This document shows positions 1-12,719 of a stretch of DNA of 27,500 bases, piece after piece. The position numbers were made by a program, and so were the translations under genes. The stretch's first letter is position 1. The number at the start of each line of letters is the position of its first letter. The DNA is from Trachelipus rathkii (Eukaryota; Arthropoda; Malacostraca; Isopoda; Trachelipodidae), in contig JABUQX010113316.1 in NCBI GenBank assembly GCA_015478945.1, forward strand, positions 1 to 27,500. The letters run 5' to 3'. The notes under the pieces were generated by a model. It was given only the letters and a program-made list of their open reading frames with translations, searched no databases and was not told the origin of the DNA.

Positions 1-339
1 GCCACCACCCCACCCCCTTCTTCTTCCTCTACGACTGGTATAATAAAGTGGAATATCCGGTCATATTTCATTATTCCTCTGAAAGGAGTCTCCAAATAAT
101 AAATCTTTTTAAAGTGATGGGGGGACTGTATCAAATGTCCTGTTGATGTCTATAGCTGCTAGTAGAGTACATTGAAGGGGGGTGGGACCGGTGGGTGGAG
201 TTTGGATAAAACCTTTGAGAATGTGTTGGGTTAAATTGGTCAGGAGAGTGATTGGGAATCTGATAATGGAAATTCAATTGAGAATTAATTTTTAAAGTAC
301 TTTTTTACTTTTACTATTAAGATTATTGTTCGGATAGGT

Positions 340-340
<1 letters not shown>
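1..340. other. Gene-free flank
   Basis: I see no open frame or motif here. The stretch begins with a short C-rich patch and becomes AT-rich before the GA microsatellite. Confidence 0.5.
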
Positions 341-1160
<820 letters not shown>

Positions 1161-1800
1161 GCTAGTTTATTGGCTGGATGCTTTAGTTTGTTATGTTGAT
1201 GTGTGTGTGTGCATAGCTTTTTACAAATATGGATTGTTAGAGTATGTGATTTGCCAATGCATGTTAAACATATGTAAGTTAGTAGCATTCTCAAATAGCA
1301 TTGTGATTCCTAGGGGTGTTTGATAGGTATATTACTTAGATATATGGTCGGGTAGCATACTGCTTGTGATTTTAAGGTTTTTAATATAATTGTATGTAGA
1401 ACTTCTTAATTGACCTACGATTCGTATGGTAATGGCCAATTTCCTATACTATATCGGTGCATCCCTTATAAAATACCATATATCATCATCATCACCCACC
1501 TCTCCTCCCAGAACTGTAGTAGGTTTAAGTGCGTACATTTAGCTATAACCAGAAACAGATTAACAGTAGTATAGAGAAATGATGCAGTTATCGAAAAGAA
1601 GTACTCAGATACTCTATCCCGCCTGCCTTTATACCTTTAGTGAGGAACTCAGTCACACAGGTCAAATATATATATCCACTCTAGAGCTTATCACGGGACC
1701 GCGACTGGAGACCCTTCACTATTATGCATCTCGTTTACTAAATGTGGAAGTTCACCATTGGCCCAGAGTGTTGGCCACAACCATAACCCCCTCACTAAAA
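1161..1800. other. Gene-free stretch
   Basis: Moderately AT-rich DNA of mixed composition. A 78-codon open frame lies at 1579-1815 on the + strand, but its product shows no domain, repeat or compositional sign of a protein, so I do not call it a gene. Confidence 0.4.
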
Positions 1801-2289
1801 ACACCGCCATTCTAACTAATATTATAGCACCTTATTCTTCTCGCCTCTGTACAAACTCACATTCTCTTCCAGGATTCTTTATATAACTTCACTCACATAT
1901 TCTTACTTTTTCTTTGCGTTCTTCCCAGCCTCAGTGATCGTGAGATTTTCACAGCACACACAAAATAAATAATCATTATCCGCTATATAACCAAACCGAT
2001 ATATTATCATCATCCTTTCCACATGGACCAAATAACTATCATCTCAATATTTTTCATTTAATCTCTATTCATTTACCCGTTTCTTTATACCACCCAACTA
2101 CTCTAATACGTTTCATTCCTACATTTGTTATCAATTCTTTCATTACACCTAACACGCCTCCTAAGATTGTCCTCATCTAGAACACATTCTATACATATCT
2201 AGATCTTTTAATTCATAATACCTCTTATTTCAGACCATATGTATTCTATAACAATAATAATATAATAGTAACAATAATTACCCTCATTC

Positions 2290-2640
2290 CAAAAATACAA
2301 TTCTGTCATGGGGTTAGACAATGAGAGTCCAAATAGATAGTACACTTAGACATGAATACCCATGGCCGACGCGGATCCATCAGAACACTTGGAAATGTGG
2401 AGCGAGTTATGCAGTAAGCAGCTGGATAGTTGCAGTCTCCTCTGAACGTTCTGCCGATACGGCAGCTCTTGCTTTTGGGAAATATCCGACAGCAGGTCTG
2501 AAGAAGGATCTGTCAATTATATTTACATTTCTAATGCCTTATCTACCTTGGCTAAGCCCTTCTTACAGGTAGCGCATGTGTATCTGAGTTCGTTAGTGAT
2601 TTTACTACCAGTTGACTCTAATTGTCTACACAGGACGAAT
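2290..2640. other. GC-richer island beside R1, not assigned
   Basis: Composition rises above the surroundings here. An 84-codon + strand frame (2321-2575) contains no recognisable motif. The island directly abuts the R1 repeat copy and may be more of that repeat, but I could not align it to the second copy. Confidence 0.3.
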
Positions 2641-2875
2641 TGTGTTCGCTACTGACGTAAACGGGATCGTTACGCGGAATGTTAAGCCGTCGCCGAAAAG
2701 CTCTTTTTGAGCATCGCGATTCATTACTAGAGAGTGTTGTTTTCAATTAAAAACGCCACGCTCAGGCAAAGTCCAACGAGCAACTTCTCGTCCACACCAT
2801 GTAAATAGCTACGTAAATAATGGTAATTGATCGGCGGTGAGTAAGAAAATGAGATAACGCGAGATTGTCCCTTTA
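2640..2875 (-). repeat. R1 dispersed repeat, copy without hAT insertion
   Basis: Read on the - strand, this stretch matches the DNA flanking the hAT-like element at 6656-6728 and 9044-9270. Shared landmarks are a block with GCCGATCAATT / GGCCGACATTCAATT, the exact 12-mer TGGTGTGGACGA (here at 2788-2799), a shared CTTTGC.T.G.GTG block, and a block around GCTTTTCGGC followed by ACATTCCG and GTAAC. This copy runs straight through TGGTGT, where the other copy is interrupted by 2.3 kb. R1's class is unknown; I see no coding in it. Confidence 0.7.
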
Positions 2876-5800
2876 CAATCACTCACAGCGATTTAGATTA
2901 CACCAGGCCACCTTCTGCCATTCTACAAAAATTTCCTTACTATACTTACTGAATATATATAAGATCTAAACTCCATTTCATACTACATAAAATCTAATAA
3001 ATAATTATACTAAGAAACTTTTTCCAGCTGCCACCATCTAACATAAACTTCTACACTGAGGACTGTTCGGCACTCACACCATACCTTACTTATTATCTAC
3101 GTTTTAACTTTCAATACACAGTTTCTTATTATACACCCTGCCAAATCTCTACAATCCTCTCAAACTCTCTTTCAGAATTCGCCACACAGAACCAAATCAT
3201 CCGCATATCATATATATAGAGTTAGGGCACCTCCCACCTCTTCACCTATTTATCCATCACTCTAACATCATCTCCTTGCACCCCCCCCACCTATATCTAA
3301 TTCTTTCTAATTACCTACTTCATTAAATACAATAATTGTGAGTGAAATAACAATGGAGACATACAATACCTTCTTCTAACGCAATCCTCTAATACACTAT
3401 TAATATATTAAACTCATTCCACTTTCGAACTCTGATTTATTCTTAGTCAACACGCTTCACTATCGTCATACATACTTTTATTATCATTTTGTAGTCTACC
3501 AACAGCACCATATATCACTAACTAACTACCGGCCATAGAGCTTCCTTATTAATCCTGTCAAACGAGTGATTTTGCAAAATGTCATAAAAAAATTACATAA
3601 ATAAATTTTTTTCTATTACTTATTCACCCTATTCACTCATATGCCGATCCATTTGCTTCATTGTAAAGATTTTGATCAACACATCTCATTATCTACTACA
3701 GCTCCTATAACTATACACCTTGTTTCTCTATAACCTAATAATATTCACTATAAGAGTCCTTTACAGTATCACTATTATGCCTGGTGTCGGATACCAAATA
3801 AATAAATAATCGTAATAGCATTAATACCTGATCATATACCTTTCCTATAACACTCAATAAAAACTAATCCCCATATAATTTACCAAATACAGTTATACCC
3901 TATATATATACCTCTCACAGCCTATTATTGATACTTTTTGTAAAAATAATACTATAAGTGTAAATTACGTATATATATTCAATATATTTTTTGCTTTAAT
4001 AATTTCCACGTTAATGTCTCTATTATCCCGTCGAGTTAGAAAAACATTATACCCTCTCTAACACACATAGAATTCAGGCTAAAATATCTTTAGCAGCTTA
4101 TTTATTGCGTAGAAATCGTTTTGATACATACAATACAATGCGATTTACAAAAATAAAGATCTTAAACACATCAATTTGAACAACTCAACAACAATATTTT
4201 CAGCCTCTTCATCTTATGATCATTACATATCACCTTGAGTAATTTCATCTACACCTGCAAGATTACCATTCTTCCAACTTCTCACTTACCGATTACTCCT
4301 CCTTATTAATGACTCATCCACTCAAAACTAATGCTATATTTTAACATTTATTTTTTTATGCTCTACTATCTCAATATCCCAATCAACAGCATATTCATAT
4401 CTCACCTCTTCCATTCATCTATGTTGTACTATTATACTATATATTAGATATATATTCCTCGAAATCTGATTTCTCTGCTCTCAATATCTCTCCCTTATTA
4501 CTATCCTATTTTACAGTTTAAGTAAGTCACCATCTTCCTTATTTCATTAATTCTATAAGTCAGATAACCATTATTCTTCTTCATTACCTTTCACTCCTTT
4601 TGAGTGATGTTCATTATTCCTTGTGTATAGTCCCCAGTTTCAGCTCTTCCCTCACAAAACTGTTCATTTACTTTTTTTTTTTTTTTCCCCCCCCTCCTAC
4701 ATATGCATCTTCTAAAATTCTATTTTTCTTCACTTTTATATTTAATTCCAAACATCTTTCTTGAAACTTCATCGTTGGCTTTAGTTACATTCATATCATC
4801 GATCATTTTTTTACATTTAACTGTCTTGTTATCATCTATTCATTCCACTCACTCACTGGTAACCTATTTTACTTCTTCTTAATTTTAGCATCCAGTTATA
4901 CTTCCTATCACTGTCTAACAACGCTCTCTCCTTTCTCCTTCATTGCTTCCAGATTTGTTTCTGGTTCAAACTATGTTCACATTAATGATTTATATTTGCG
5001 AGATGTCCTATTTACTTTATCCATTATATCCTGTCATTAACTTTCGTCTACTATCTATTATATTATCTTATACACCACATTCTTCTACTTACACCTTTCT
5101 CTTCTCACATCTCAAGCACTCAATAACTTAATTTTAATAATAAACTAAAACTAATAATGATCCAATAATCCCATTCTTAACCCCTAGCTCATTTAACATC
5201 CAATCCATTTCATTGTTCAACAATCTCCTTCTTCAACATACGATCTAAATATCTAATCATACTTATCAATTACTCTATTGATACCATCTCTACCATTACA
5301 ACTCTGAAAATATTATTTAAATTTATGAATACACTATTTGTTTAAAATGATAAGTATTATTCGTTTACATTTCACATACCTTCTCTCTATCTCACATTAG
5401 AATATCAATCACCTTACTTCTTACCTTCTTAATATTTTCAACACCACTAAACAATCACTGTTATTATTTATTAACTTCATTCACCATTTTGGTATTAACT
5501 TATCATCTCCAACACCATTTGTTCACTCAACACTTACAGATTAATTCTGAAGCTTTCTACTTCACCACCCATATTCAAATATCGTTCAGATTTTCCAGTG
5601 AAATAATAGACATACTTTCAGATTATACCTCTCAGATGGATCCATAATGTCACAACCACACATCATACCTTGTACCTTTTACATAATTTATAAGTTTAAC
5701 CATATTTAGAATTTTAGGAACTCTCAAACAAACAAAATACTACCAATAGCTCTGTACACAAGTTCACTTATCAGTAATTCTAATCTTACTCATTTCTCTC

Positions 5801-6062
5801 CCCCACTCCTCATTCATGTCCGTCCACACCAGCACACACATTTCAAACCACACACTCCACTCATTTTCACCGTTTTCCTTTCATCTTTGTTTCTCAGTCT
5901 GTTTTGGTATCCATTTCGTTTTTCTAATTTGTATTCTTCTAAATACTTATACCATTTCACCTCCTTCCTTCAAACATTTTAATCCTCTGACATTCCTTGT
6001 ACCCATACTCGATATCATATCATTTTGCCGTGAATAAAGATTAGAAGAGCCGTTTACAGGTT

Positions 6063-6301
6063 ATGTATCACGACCGTTTCTCTGAGTATAGCATTTTTAG
6101 CATTCCATGGTCAATAGAAAAGAACGATAGTTATGACAGCCAACCCAAAATTCTCATATTGTACCTTATGTTGCCCTTCTACAGTATACTAGCAAGTGGA
6201 CAATTCGAATTTGTCTGGCAATTTCTTCTCTCTCACCCACACATAGGGTATATAAAAGTTGATAGGATGTCTGTAAATATGTATTGTGTCAAATTAGAAT
6301 A
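6063..6301. other. Ordinary sequence before the TA array
   Basis: A 93-codon open frame runs from here into the TA microsatellite, ending in Ile/Tyr repeats. The non-repeat part resembles no family known to me, so no gene is called. Confidence 0.3.
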
Positions 6302-6655
6302 TATTTATATATATATATATATATTAATATATATTAATAGTTAATTATATTTTATTATACCTTAATTAATATATATATATAATTTATATATAATATTAAT
6401 AATATTTAATTTAAATTTAATTATGTACTTATATATATATATTATTTATATATTATATAATATTATCTCATTACTCATATAGTTCTACCGTAATATATAT
6501 GTAATATATATATATATATATAATATATAAGTAGTAATTATAAGATATATTAGGTTAAATATAGTTTATATTAAATAATATTATAATGTACTCATATATA
6601 TATATATATAATTAGTAATCACTATATATTATATAGTTATATTATATTTATATGG
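6302..6655. repeat. (TA)n-rich microsatellite
   Basis: Interrupted TA dinucleotide runs alternate with AAT- and TTA-type variants. The array directly precedes the left part of the hAT-interrupted R1 copy. Confidence 0.9.
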
Positions 6656-6728
6656 TAGGCAGCCGATGCTCTGCTCACGAGTCTCGTTTTTCCGGCCGAC
6701 ATTCAATTTTAGTATTGAACAGTGGTGT
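6656..6728 (+). repeat. R1 dispersed repeat, part left of the hAT element
   Basis: GC-richer sequence between the TA array and the left end of the transposon. It matches the - strand of about 2800-2875, including the GGCCGACATTCAATT block. The last six bases, TGGTGT, recur directly after the right end of the transposon. Confidence 0.65.
6723..6728. other. Left target-site duplication, TGGTGT
   Basis: TGGTGT lies immediately outside the left inverted repeat and again at 9044-9049 immediately outside the right one. The uninterrupted R1 copy has it once, at 2794-2799 on the other strand. hAT elements usually make 8-bp duplications, and only 6 bp match here. Confidence 0.7.
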
Positions 6729-6741
6729 CAGGGCTTGTAGC
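6729..6741 (+). repeat. Left terminal inverted repeat of hAT-like element
   Basis: CAGGGCTTGTAGC, matching the inverted sequence at 9030-9043 except for one extra C in the right copy. It is preceded by TGGTGT. Confidence 0.75.
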
Positions 6742-6949
6742 AGGTACACTTTTTTCATTTTTTTAACACTTTTTTAGGTTGTTATTAATTTAATATTTTC
6801 ACTTTTTATATAAGCAATTTACCACTATTCTTTCACTTTTCTTCACTTTTTTTGGCGGGCAAGCTCGGTTACTTTGGCAGAATCAATCTTTAATTCGTTT
6901 CTGTTTTATCTGTCTGCCTGAAATTTAAAAAAATGTGGTTTAACATATC

Positions 6950-8562
6950 AAATGAGTTTATTCAACTTTTTGAAATCGAAAAAGATTAGGATAAAAAATA
7001 TTTAAAATCTGAGGATTTTATCAAGGACATCAAAAAGAGTTTAAAATAACTTTTTCGAATTCAATCGTGGAAGGTTTATAAAATTATGAAATCTTATTAT
7101 TTGGAAACAATGAGGAATGTGAAGAATATTATCTATACATATGATAAAAACATAAGCTAAGTCCAACCTGATGAAAGACCTGCGATATCAGAAAATATGT
7201 GAGGTGTTAAAAACCTACCATTAAAGCCGCAGCTTAACTTTGTTATATCTAGCGCATATACTTTACGAGTGTCACAGGCTTCTCCAAAGAAGAACCATCT
7301 AATTTAATTCTCAATCTAGCATTCTGTATTTTGTCAATCATGACGTATATGAACACTGTAGTGCGAAAGATTGCAGTCACAGAAAATCTACAAAGAGCTT
7401 GATTTAAAAAAAATTGATATTCTATATAGCTTAGACATTTTTTAAAATACTAGACAATTTTATGCACGCATGTCACTTTCTCGACTCTGTCATGCAATGT
7501 ATAACTATGAGAAAAGTTGTGCGTAAACAAAAATATTAATTACATAAGAGATTCTGACTCAATGACTCGACGAAAAACAATTTTGTTGAATCTGTTAAAG
7601 CAGGTTGTGCATTAACAAAATCCATCGATGTCGAGCTCATCTGTTGCTCGAAAAATTTAACATGTCTATCCTAATGAAGAGATTTCAAAGCGAATGCTGC
7701 CAAATATATAGTCGAGAAACGTTAGAGTCATTGGTAGTGGCGATATAATACTGCTCTCTCTCTCAGTGCCAGAGTGGAAACTACAATAACAATAGACCTT
7801 CGTCAGCAAATGAACCAGAGTCCGATAAAAAATCTATAGATCTGTATTGGCTAAATTTTTTAATTAAAACAGGATTCCATACAGTATAAACACATTGTCT
7901 CCAAGAAATCTCCGAGAAAGATTGAAAGTCAGTAGAGTAAAAGTTACATCTGTCGCTGTAGATTTTGTCACATGGTAATGCAGATGTGTAAAGAGCTTTT
8001 TCCACATCAGGCAGAACTCTTACATGTACCAGGTCATCTATGTCAGAGAGAACTTTAAAATGCTTTAATCACTATATATAAAAATTGCTCTAAAAGTGGA
8101 GTGAATAGATAACAAAATACCTTGATATACTTATTTCCTAATCCAGAGTCCTTTCCATGGGACATGGCATTAAGAATCCCCTTGTAAATCACGATAGAGA
8201 GATAGAGACGAAAACGATACCTCGTAAGATGAAAGATGCAAGGATTTCTTGAAAAACAAGACAAAAAAAAATTGCTGAATATGAGAAGAACTAAAGATAA
8301 AAAAAAAGTAGAAGAGACGTCCTTAAAAAAGCGAAAAAATAAGTTTCTGATGTCCAAATGAACAAATGCTGGAAATTAGCTCCGAAAATAAGAGGCAGAG
8401 CAAAAGTGGAAGTGCAGACAAACTGTTTATTGGAAGCTAATGAAAGATTGAAGAGAGCTTTAAAGAAAAAAAGATTTTAGATTGAGAAGCTATGGCCAAG
8501 CGATGCTGGAAGTAGTGTATCTCTCACTGAATGTTCAGAAAGAAATGCATACTGAATAAAGA
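6950..8562 (+). pseudogene. hAT-like transposase relic
   Basis: In the intact state this would be a nuclear transposase. The clearest frame runs from about 7635 to 8060. Near 7968-8055 it reads HGNADV, a stop, RAFSTSGRTLT, then RSSMSERTLK, which fits the hAT C-terminal dimerisation signature (N.dvER.FS..g...t..R..L...t). The codon after NADV is TAA where the family has Glu. Upstream at 6955-7180 the same strand reads as a charged, helical protein in one frame with three stops. Downstream, 8224-8562 is a Lys/Arg/Glu-rich coiled-coil-like tail in one frame with about six stops. The start is not identifiable. Open frames on the opposite strand (7781-8005, 8055-8357, 8477-8749) are shadows. Confidence 0.7.
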
Positions 8563-9029
8563 CGCTAGTGTGGAAAAATTCAGACTTTTTATAAAAGTCT
8601 CTAATAACCATAATTGTTAGAATATAATTATTAAGCTTGTTTCTTGCTGTAACCAATACATGTAAAGTGTATTTTACAAGTATAGTATTATTCCACTTTT
8701 CTTTACATGGACTTCTATAATAACATTTCATAATTACTAATACTTTCATCTTCAGTCTTATTTTATTTAAAACCTACTTCATAAGTCTCTGCATCCAGAT
8801 ATTAAGGTATAATACAAAAATATTCAAGCAATATAGGAATTTAGGTTAACATTGAAATTTTAGTAATGAGAATATTTAATTCTTTTCACGTTTTTCCCAA
8901 AAATATGTAATTTTTGTCAGCCATTTCAGTCAATTTTTTTTCACTTTTTTTCGCATTTTCAGTCATTTTTTTCCTTTTTTTCAAAAATTTTATTACCACT
9001 TTTTTCACTTTTTTTGATAAAGAAACTTC
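8563..9029. other. 3' non-coding part of hAT-like element
   Basis: No coding is seen after the tail frame ends. The last 100 bases hold spaced CACTTTTTT-type runs similar to those behind the left terminus. Confidence 0.5.
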
Positions 9030-9043
9030 GCTACAAGGCCCTG
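9030..9043 (-). repeat. Right terminal inverted repeat of hAT-like element
   Basis: GCTACAAGGCCCTG, whose reverse complement CAGGGCCTTGTAGC matches the left end with one extra C. It is followed directly by TGGTGT. Confidence 0.75.
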
Positions 9044-9270
9044 TGGTGTGGACGATGGCTGCATCCGCTGCTTTGCGTCTGTGGGTAATGTCAGTTAGCG
9101 TGAGATTGAAAAAAATACTATCATAGAATGAAACACTTTAAGAAAAAAGCACGTTTTATGGACGAACAATTTACAATTCACACATTGAGTCGATCAGCGA
9201 CGCAAAGGTGCTTTTCGGCTCGCATATGTTTCAACATTCCGCCGTAACTCAGATAGACTTCAAATACTAA
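9044..9270 (+). repeat. R1 dispersed repeat, part right of the hAT element
   Basis: Starts with the second TGGTGT copy and continues GGACGA, as the uninterrupted copy does on the - strand at 2788-2793. The block at about 9190-9255 (GCTTTTCGGC, then ACATTCCGCC and GTAAC) matches 2665-2725 on the - strand. Confidence 0.65.
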
Positions 9271-9404
9271 AAATGGTAAATGCAGTCGGAAGATAAAACG
9301 GAGACCGCGAGCATCTGTACCTCCCCGTAACTCACCCCCCCTCAAAAACTGTTTAATTGGTACTACCGCAACATTAATATATGATCTTAATATACAAATA
9401 TGTC
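9271..9404. other. Short spacer before TA array
   Basis: Mixed sequence ending in a C-rich patch, possibly still part of R1. No gene is seen. Confidence 0.3.
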
Positions 9405-9573
9405 TTCAATGTATATATATATATATAATATATAATCTTTATAATATATATATATATATATAATATAATTATATATAATATATATAATATATATATATTA
9501 TTATATATATATATTAATTATATATATATAATATATTTATATTAATATATATATATTATATTATATTAATATA

Positions 9574-9607
<34 letters not shown>
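9405..9607. repeat. (TA)n microsatellite
   Basis: TA dinucleotide repeats with frequent TAAT and ATTA interruptions. Confidence 0.9.
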
Positions 9608-9610
<3 letters not shown>

Positions 9611-9702
9611 AGATATTATTATTATTCAAAATTTAAAAAATGCAGAAAAAGGAGAGAAAGACATTAATATTTATACAACCTTCTTCAAAAATTAGTAATA
9701 TT

Positions 9703-10195
9703 AAAAACGTGAGCTTTCGATCCAACTGGACCCTTTTTCCAAACGTGATGACATGAAGACTAAAATAATAAATTTCTAAAAAAGACAACTAACAAGACCA
9801 CTTGTCACATTTGATTGCCAGAACTCAGCACCTCTACACTAACACAGATCTTCACTCTAACCAGAAGAATAACATTGACATACACATAGAATGCCACTTA
9901 TCACACAAGCCCTTACCCCGTTCCAACGTAAAATTATCGACATCAATTGTTGCATAAAAAACTATCTAACTTTAAACAATACTTACAGGCGAATACCCCC
10001 TTAGATCACACGCTCAACAAATTATTGACCTACACACCTTTTTTTCAAAAAAATCCTAAAAACTACAATAGAATCTATTTTACAAAATATTTTCCTTTAT
10101 TTTATTAACTTTTATTTGTAGAAATTTATTTAGTCTTCCATTAATTACTCAGTTTGAAAAAGGGTTCCAGTTAGGATCGAAAGCTTCACCGTTTA
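9703..10195. repeat. Inverted-repeat pair, MITE- or foldback-like
   Basis: The left arm (9703-9765) and right arm (10129-10195) are near-perfect inverted copies of about 65 bp. On the + strand the left arm contains GAGCTTTCGATCCAACTGGA. The reverse complement of the right arm contains AAGCTTTCGATCCTAACTGG, and both continue into CCCTTTTT. The match extends to AAGACTAAA / TTTAGTCTT at the inner edges. The 363-bp centre is G-poor with no open frame. It could be a miniature inverted-repeat element, a foldback element, or two oppositely oriented copies of a LINE or Penelope tail. Confidence 0.75.
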
Positions 10196-12089
10196 TTATA
10201 ACGTTATTATTGTGCAAAGCACTATGTATTGAAATATTTCTTTTAAAAATTTTCTGTGAGCATTTTTTAATTCCTTAAGGCTGTATATATTTATAACAAT
10301 TTACCCTCTAACTTAATATAATCGATCATTTGCTTAAAGAACTAACTTTATATTAACTATACTATTATATATAATATATATATATATTATAAATATATAC
10401 TATATATTTAATATAATATCATATAATATTAACTAATTAATATTATATTATATTAATATACTATTATATCATATATATATAATATATTATATATATTATT
10501 TAACTTATATAGTATATATATATAATAGTGAGTTTTCATGTATATAAATATATAAAACAACATACTATATATATAACTATATAATTAATATAGTTATAAG
10601 AGCATCTTCTTTTTAGAAAACCTCATCTTTCTCATTAGTACATTCAACACGCTTTTTTTTTTTACTTATAACGCTTGCTGCAATCACCTCTTCATTCCCA
10701 CACGGACTAATTAGCAGTTATCCCCATTACAATTCTCTTGACATTTAGTCACACTCCTAACTCTAATTCTATTGTCACTCGCTAAACAATTGACTTCCAT
10801 TTCCAAAGTTTCAGCTTCTTTTCAGCATTAACTATTATATTTAGCTTGGCAGAGAGTTCTTACATACTCTATCCTTGAGTTACCTTGTGCTCGTCACAAC
10901 CTAAACCTATGCTTGCACTCTTAATTATTCTTACAGCTCTTCCTCCGGTACTCACCTTCCTCTCAATCAATTCCCCACTATAAACTTAATAATATTTAAT
11001 CATAGAAAAACTTAAATTGATCGATTAAATCCACATTATCTTAAATACACCAACACTGTATTTAAGCAATCACAACATTACTTCAAACATCGCCTTCTTC
11101 ACAAACACCAAAATCAATCATAATTTTCACCTTCAATACCATCTTGACCTACACCTACTCTAGATACTTATGGATACTCTTGTGTTTAAAGAAAAGTATT
11201 CACTATACCACACACATTTTACACCTCACAGAATCAATCCACCTTCTACTCATTCAACATTTCTTCTCCTGTAACAACACAAAACATCTTGTTAAAATTA
11301 TATAATAATACTATCCTTTTTTTGATATATATACTTAATTAAACATATGAAATATAATAATATATAAAACTAATATATAAATGAATAATAATTAAATTAT
11401 TATAATAATAATATAATATTATAAATAATTAATAATAATATTATTTTCTCTATAAATTTATTCAATTATATTTATTAATGTAAACTTATATTATATATAT
11501 TATAATTCACCTTATATTATCACTTGTATATATGCTTATCGCTTCTTGACTGGATATTAAGCTTAATAAGGGGTATTTGGTATATTACTAAAAACATCTT
11601 TAATTGAATATTACATAAAAAAAAAGAATTTAATTTAATAAACAAAACCAAAAAAAAATACATTATTTGTTTTTAAAAATAAAAAACCAAATTAAAAAAC
11701 AATAACAATTTTTTTAACCACAATATTTATTTATATTAACCTTAAATATCTTAAACATTATATATATATTATAATATATATAAATTTATATATAATTTAA
11801 TAAATAACAATAGGTAATTTCCCTAGTATCTTGAATGGTAGTATATAATATATATAATATATATATATATATATTATATATATATATATATTATATATAT
11901 AAATATATATCTATACTCATATATATATATAATATATATTATATGTATACATAACACTAAAGTATATATTGATCGATATGTCTATACTATATTATTTGAG
12001 ACTTATTACTATATATCACTGAAAAATATATATTAATATATTATTTATTATATATATACTATATAATATATATATATTTGATTTATATT
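10196..12089. other. Gene-free AT-rich stretch with TA arrays
   Basis: Interrupted TA/TTA-rich runs occupy about 10360-10590, 11320-11520 and 11760-12075. Between them, 10600-11290 is G-depleted and C/T/A-rich like the region before 6060. I see no coding or structural element. Confidence 0.55.
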
Positions 12090-12338
12090 GCCAGAATGTT
12101 ACGAGTGCATGTTTTTTGAGGACCTTTGCGCGGTATCAAAGTGGCCATGAACATTGTCTAAGCAAATATGGAGTATATTTAAAAATTAAAAATTTGGATA
12201 AGTTTTTTTTTTATCCCACAAATAGGAATTTTTAATATATAAATATGGACAGATAACTCTCTGCTCGAAGCAAATAGAGAGGAAAAAAGGTATCTAGATT
12301 TACATTAACACATATAAATTCCACTATTTTATTTTTAG
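12090..12338 (+). other. Possible 5' part or intron of the repeat-protein locus
   Basis: Short protein-like open segments occur in different frames, for example 12090-12240, but none can be joined with confidence. The segment ends in a pyrimidine-rich run and TTTTTAG (12332-12338), which resembles a 3' splice site immediately before the open frame at 12339. It is either 5' coding sequence with frame breaks or an intron or leader. Confidence 0.3.
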
Positions 12339-12563
12339 AGGGAAAAATCCCATTATCCTTTAGTATCGCTAAATTTCGTCTGTGCAATCTATGCATGGGC
12401 AAAATTTAATAAGAATAATAGGTTTGGAGTTGGACAAAAACATATCCAAATATTATTGGTCTTATCACCTTTAGTCAAAAAGCTATTTTTTATAATTACG
12501 AAATTGGATAGAATAATAAAGAATTGGCTGACTGAGAGAGAGATTTTAAAAAGAATAATATAG
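12339..12563 (+). CDS. 5' fragment of repeat protein
   Basis: A 74-codon open stretch with no early ATG, in the same frame as the long open stretch beginning at 12720. It holds two Trp motifs 43 codons apart. The second, LDRIIKNW followed by LTEREILKR, has the same form as the units of the downstream protein, such as VDKFLEWNLSSDEIKELKK. It ends in TAG TAA. The next 156 bases stay in this frame with four more stops while still giving protein-like sequence (a PALWR unit at about 12624-12638), suggesting nonsense decay. The opposite-strand frame at 12389-12577 is a shadow. Confidence 0.5.
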   Translation, partial: REKSHYPLVSLNFVCAIYAWAKFNKNNRFGVGQKHIQILLVLSPLVKKLFFIITKLDRIIKNWLTEREILKRII

Positions 12564-12719
12564 TAAAGCTCTTCCATATTAGATTTTGTTTAATCCGTTT
12601 ATTAATGTTTTTCTGATGTCATTCCTGCTTTGTGGAGATGCAACTATCAGAAGTTAAAGAGACCTTCGTTATTTGACAATAGAGTGGAGAATATTAACCT
12701 GGTTTAGGGTGTATCGTAA

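Larger units (their letters stand above)
1800..6060. other. G-depleted, C/T/A-rich stretch
   Basis: Apart from the GC-richer island at about 2290-2880, this DNA has very little G on the + strand. A direct count of the 60 bases from 4201 gives 17 C and 5 G. It contains a 15-T run joined to an 8-C run at 4672-4694. I see no coding signature. Short open frames at 4943-5131 and 5816-6037 reflect the composition. It may be degraded simple-sequence or satellite-like DNA. Confidence 0.55.
6729..9043 (+). mobile_element. Decayed hAT-like DNA transposon
   Basis: A 2315-bp element inserted in repeat R1. It begins CAGGGCTTGTAGC (6729-6741) and ends with the inverted copy GCTACAAGGCCCTG (9030-9043), one base longer. 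Ends starting CAG and a terminal repeat of 12-14 bp are usual for hAT elements. Just inside both ends are runs of the type CACTTTTTT (6748-6860 and 8930-9015). The interior carries a + strand transposase relic with a hAT-type C-terminal dimerisation motif. TGGTGT flanks both ends. Multiple stops make it non-autonomous and old. I infer the superfamily from the C-terminal motif and the ends; the catalytic DDE region was not identified. Confidence 0.75.

Noticed and set aside
7168..7200. Hammerhead-ribozyme-like CTGATGA ... GAAA
   Set aside because: The bases between the two core motifs do not form a stem.
7781..8749. Three - strand open frames inside the hAT-like element
   Set aside because: They are antisense to the transposase frame that carries the recognisable motif.
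8914..9126. 70-codon Phe-rich + strand frame
   Set aside because: It translates T runs near the transposon end and crosses the element boundary into R1.
12389..12577. 62-codon - strand frame
   Set aside because: It is antisense to the repeat-protein fragment with the 43-codon Trp spacing.
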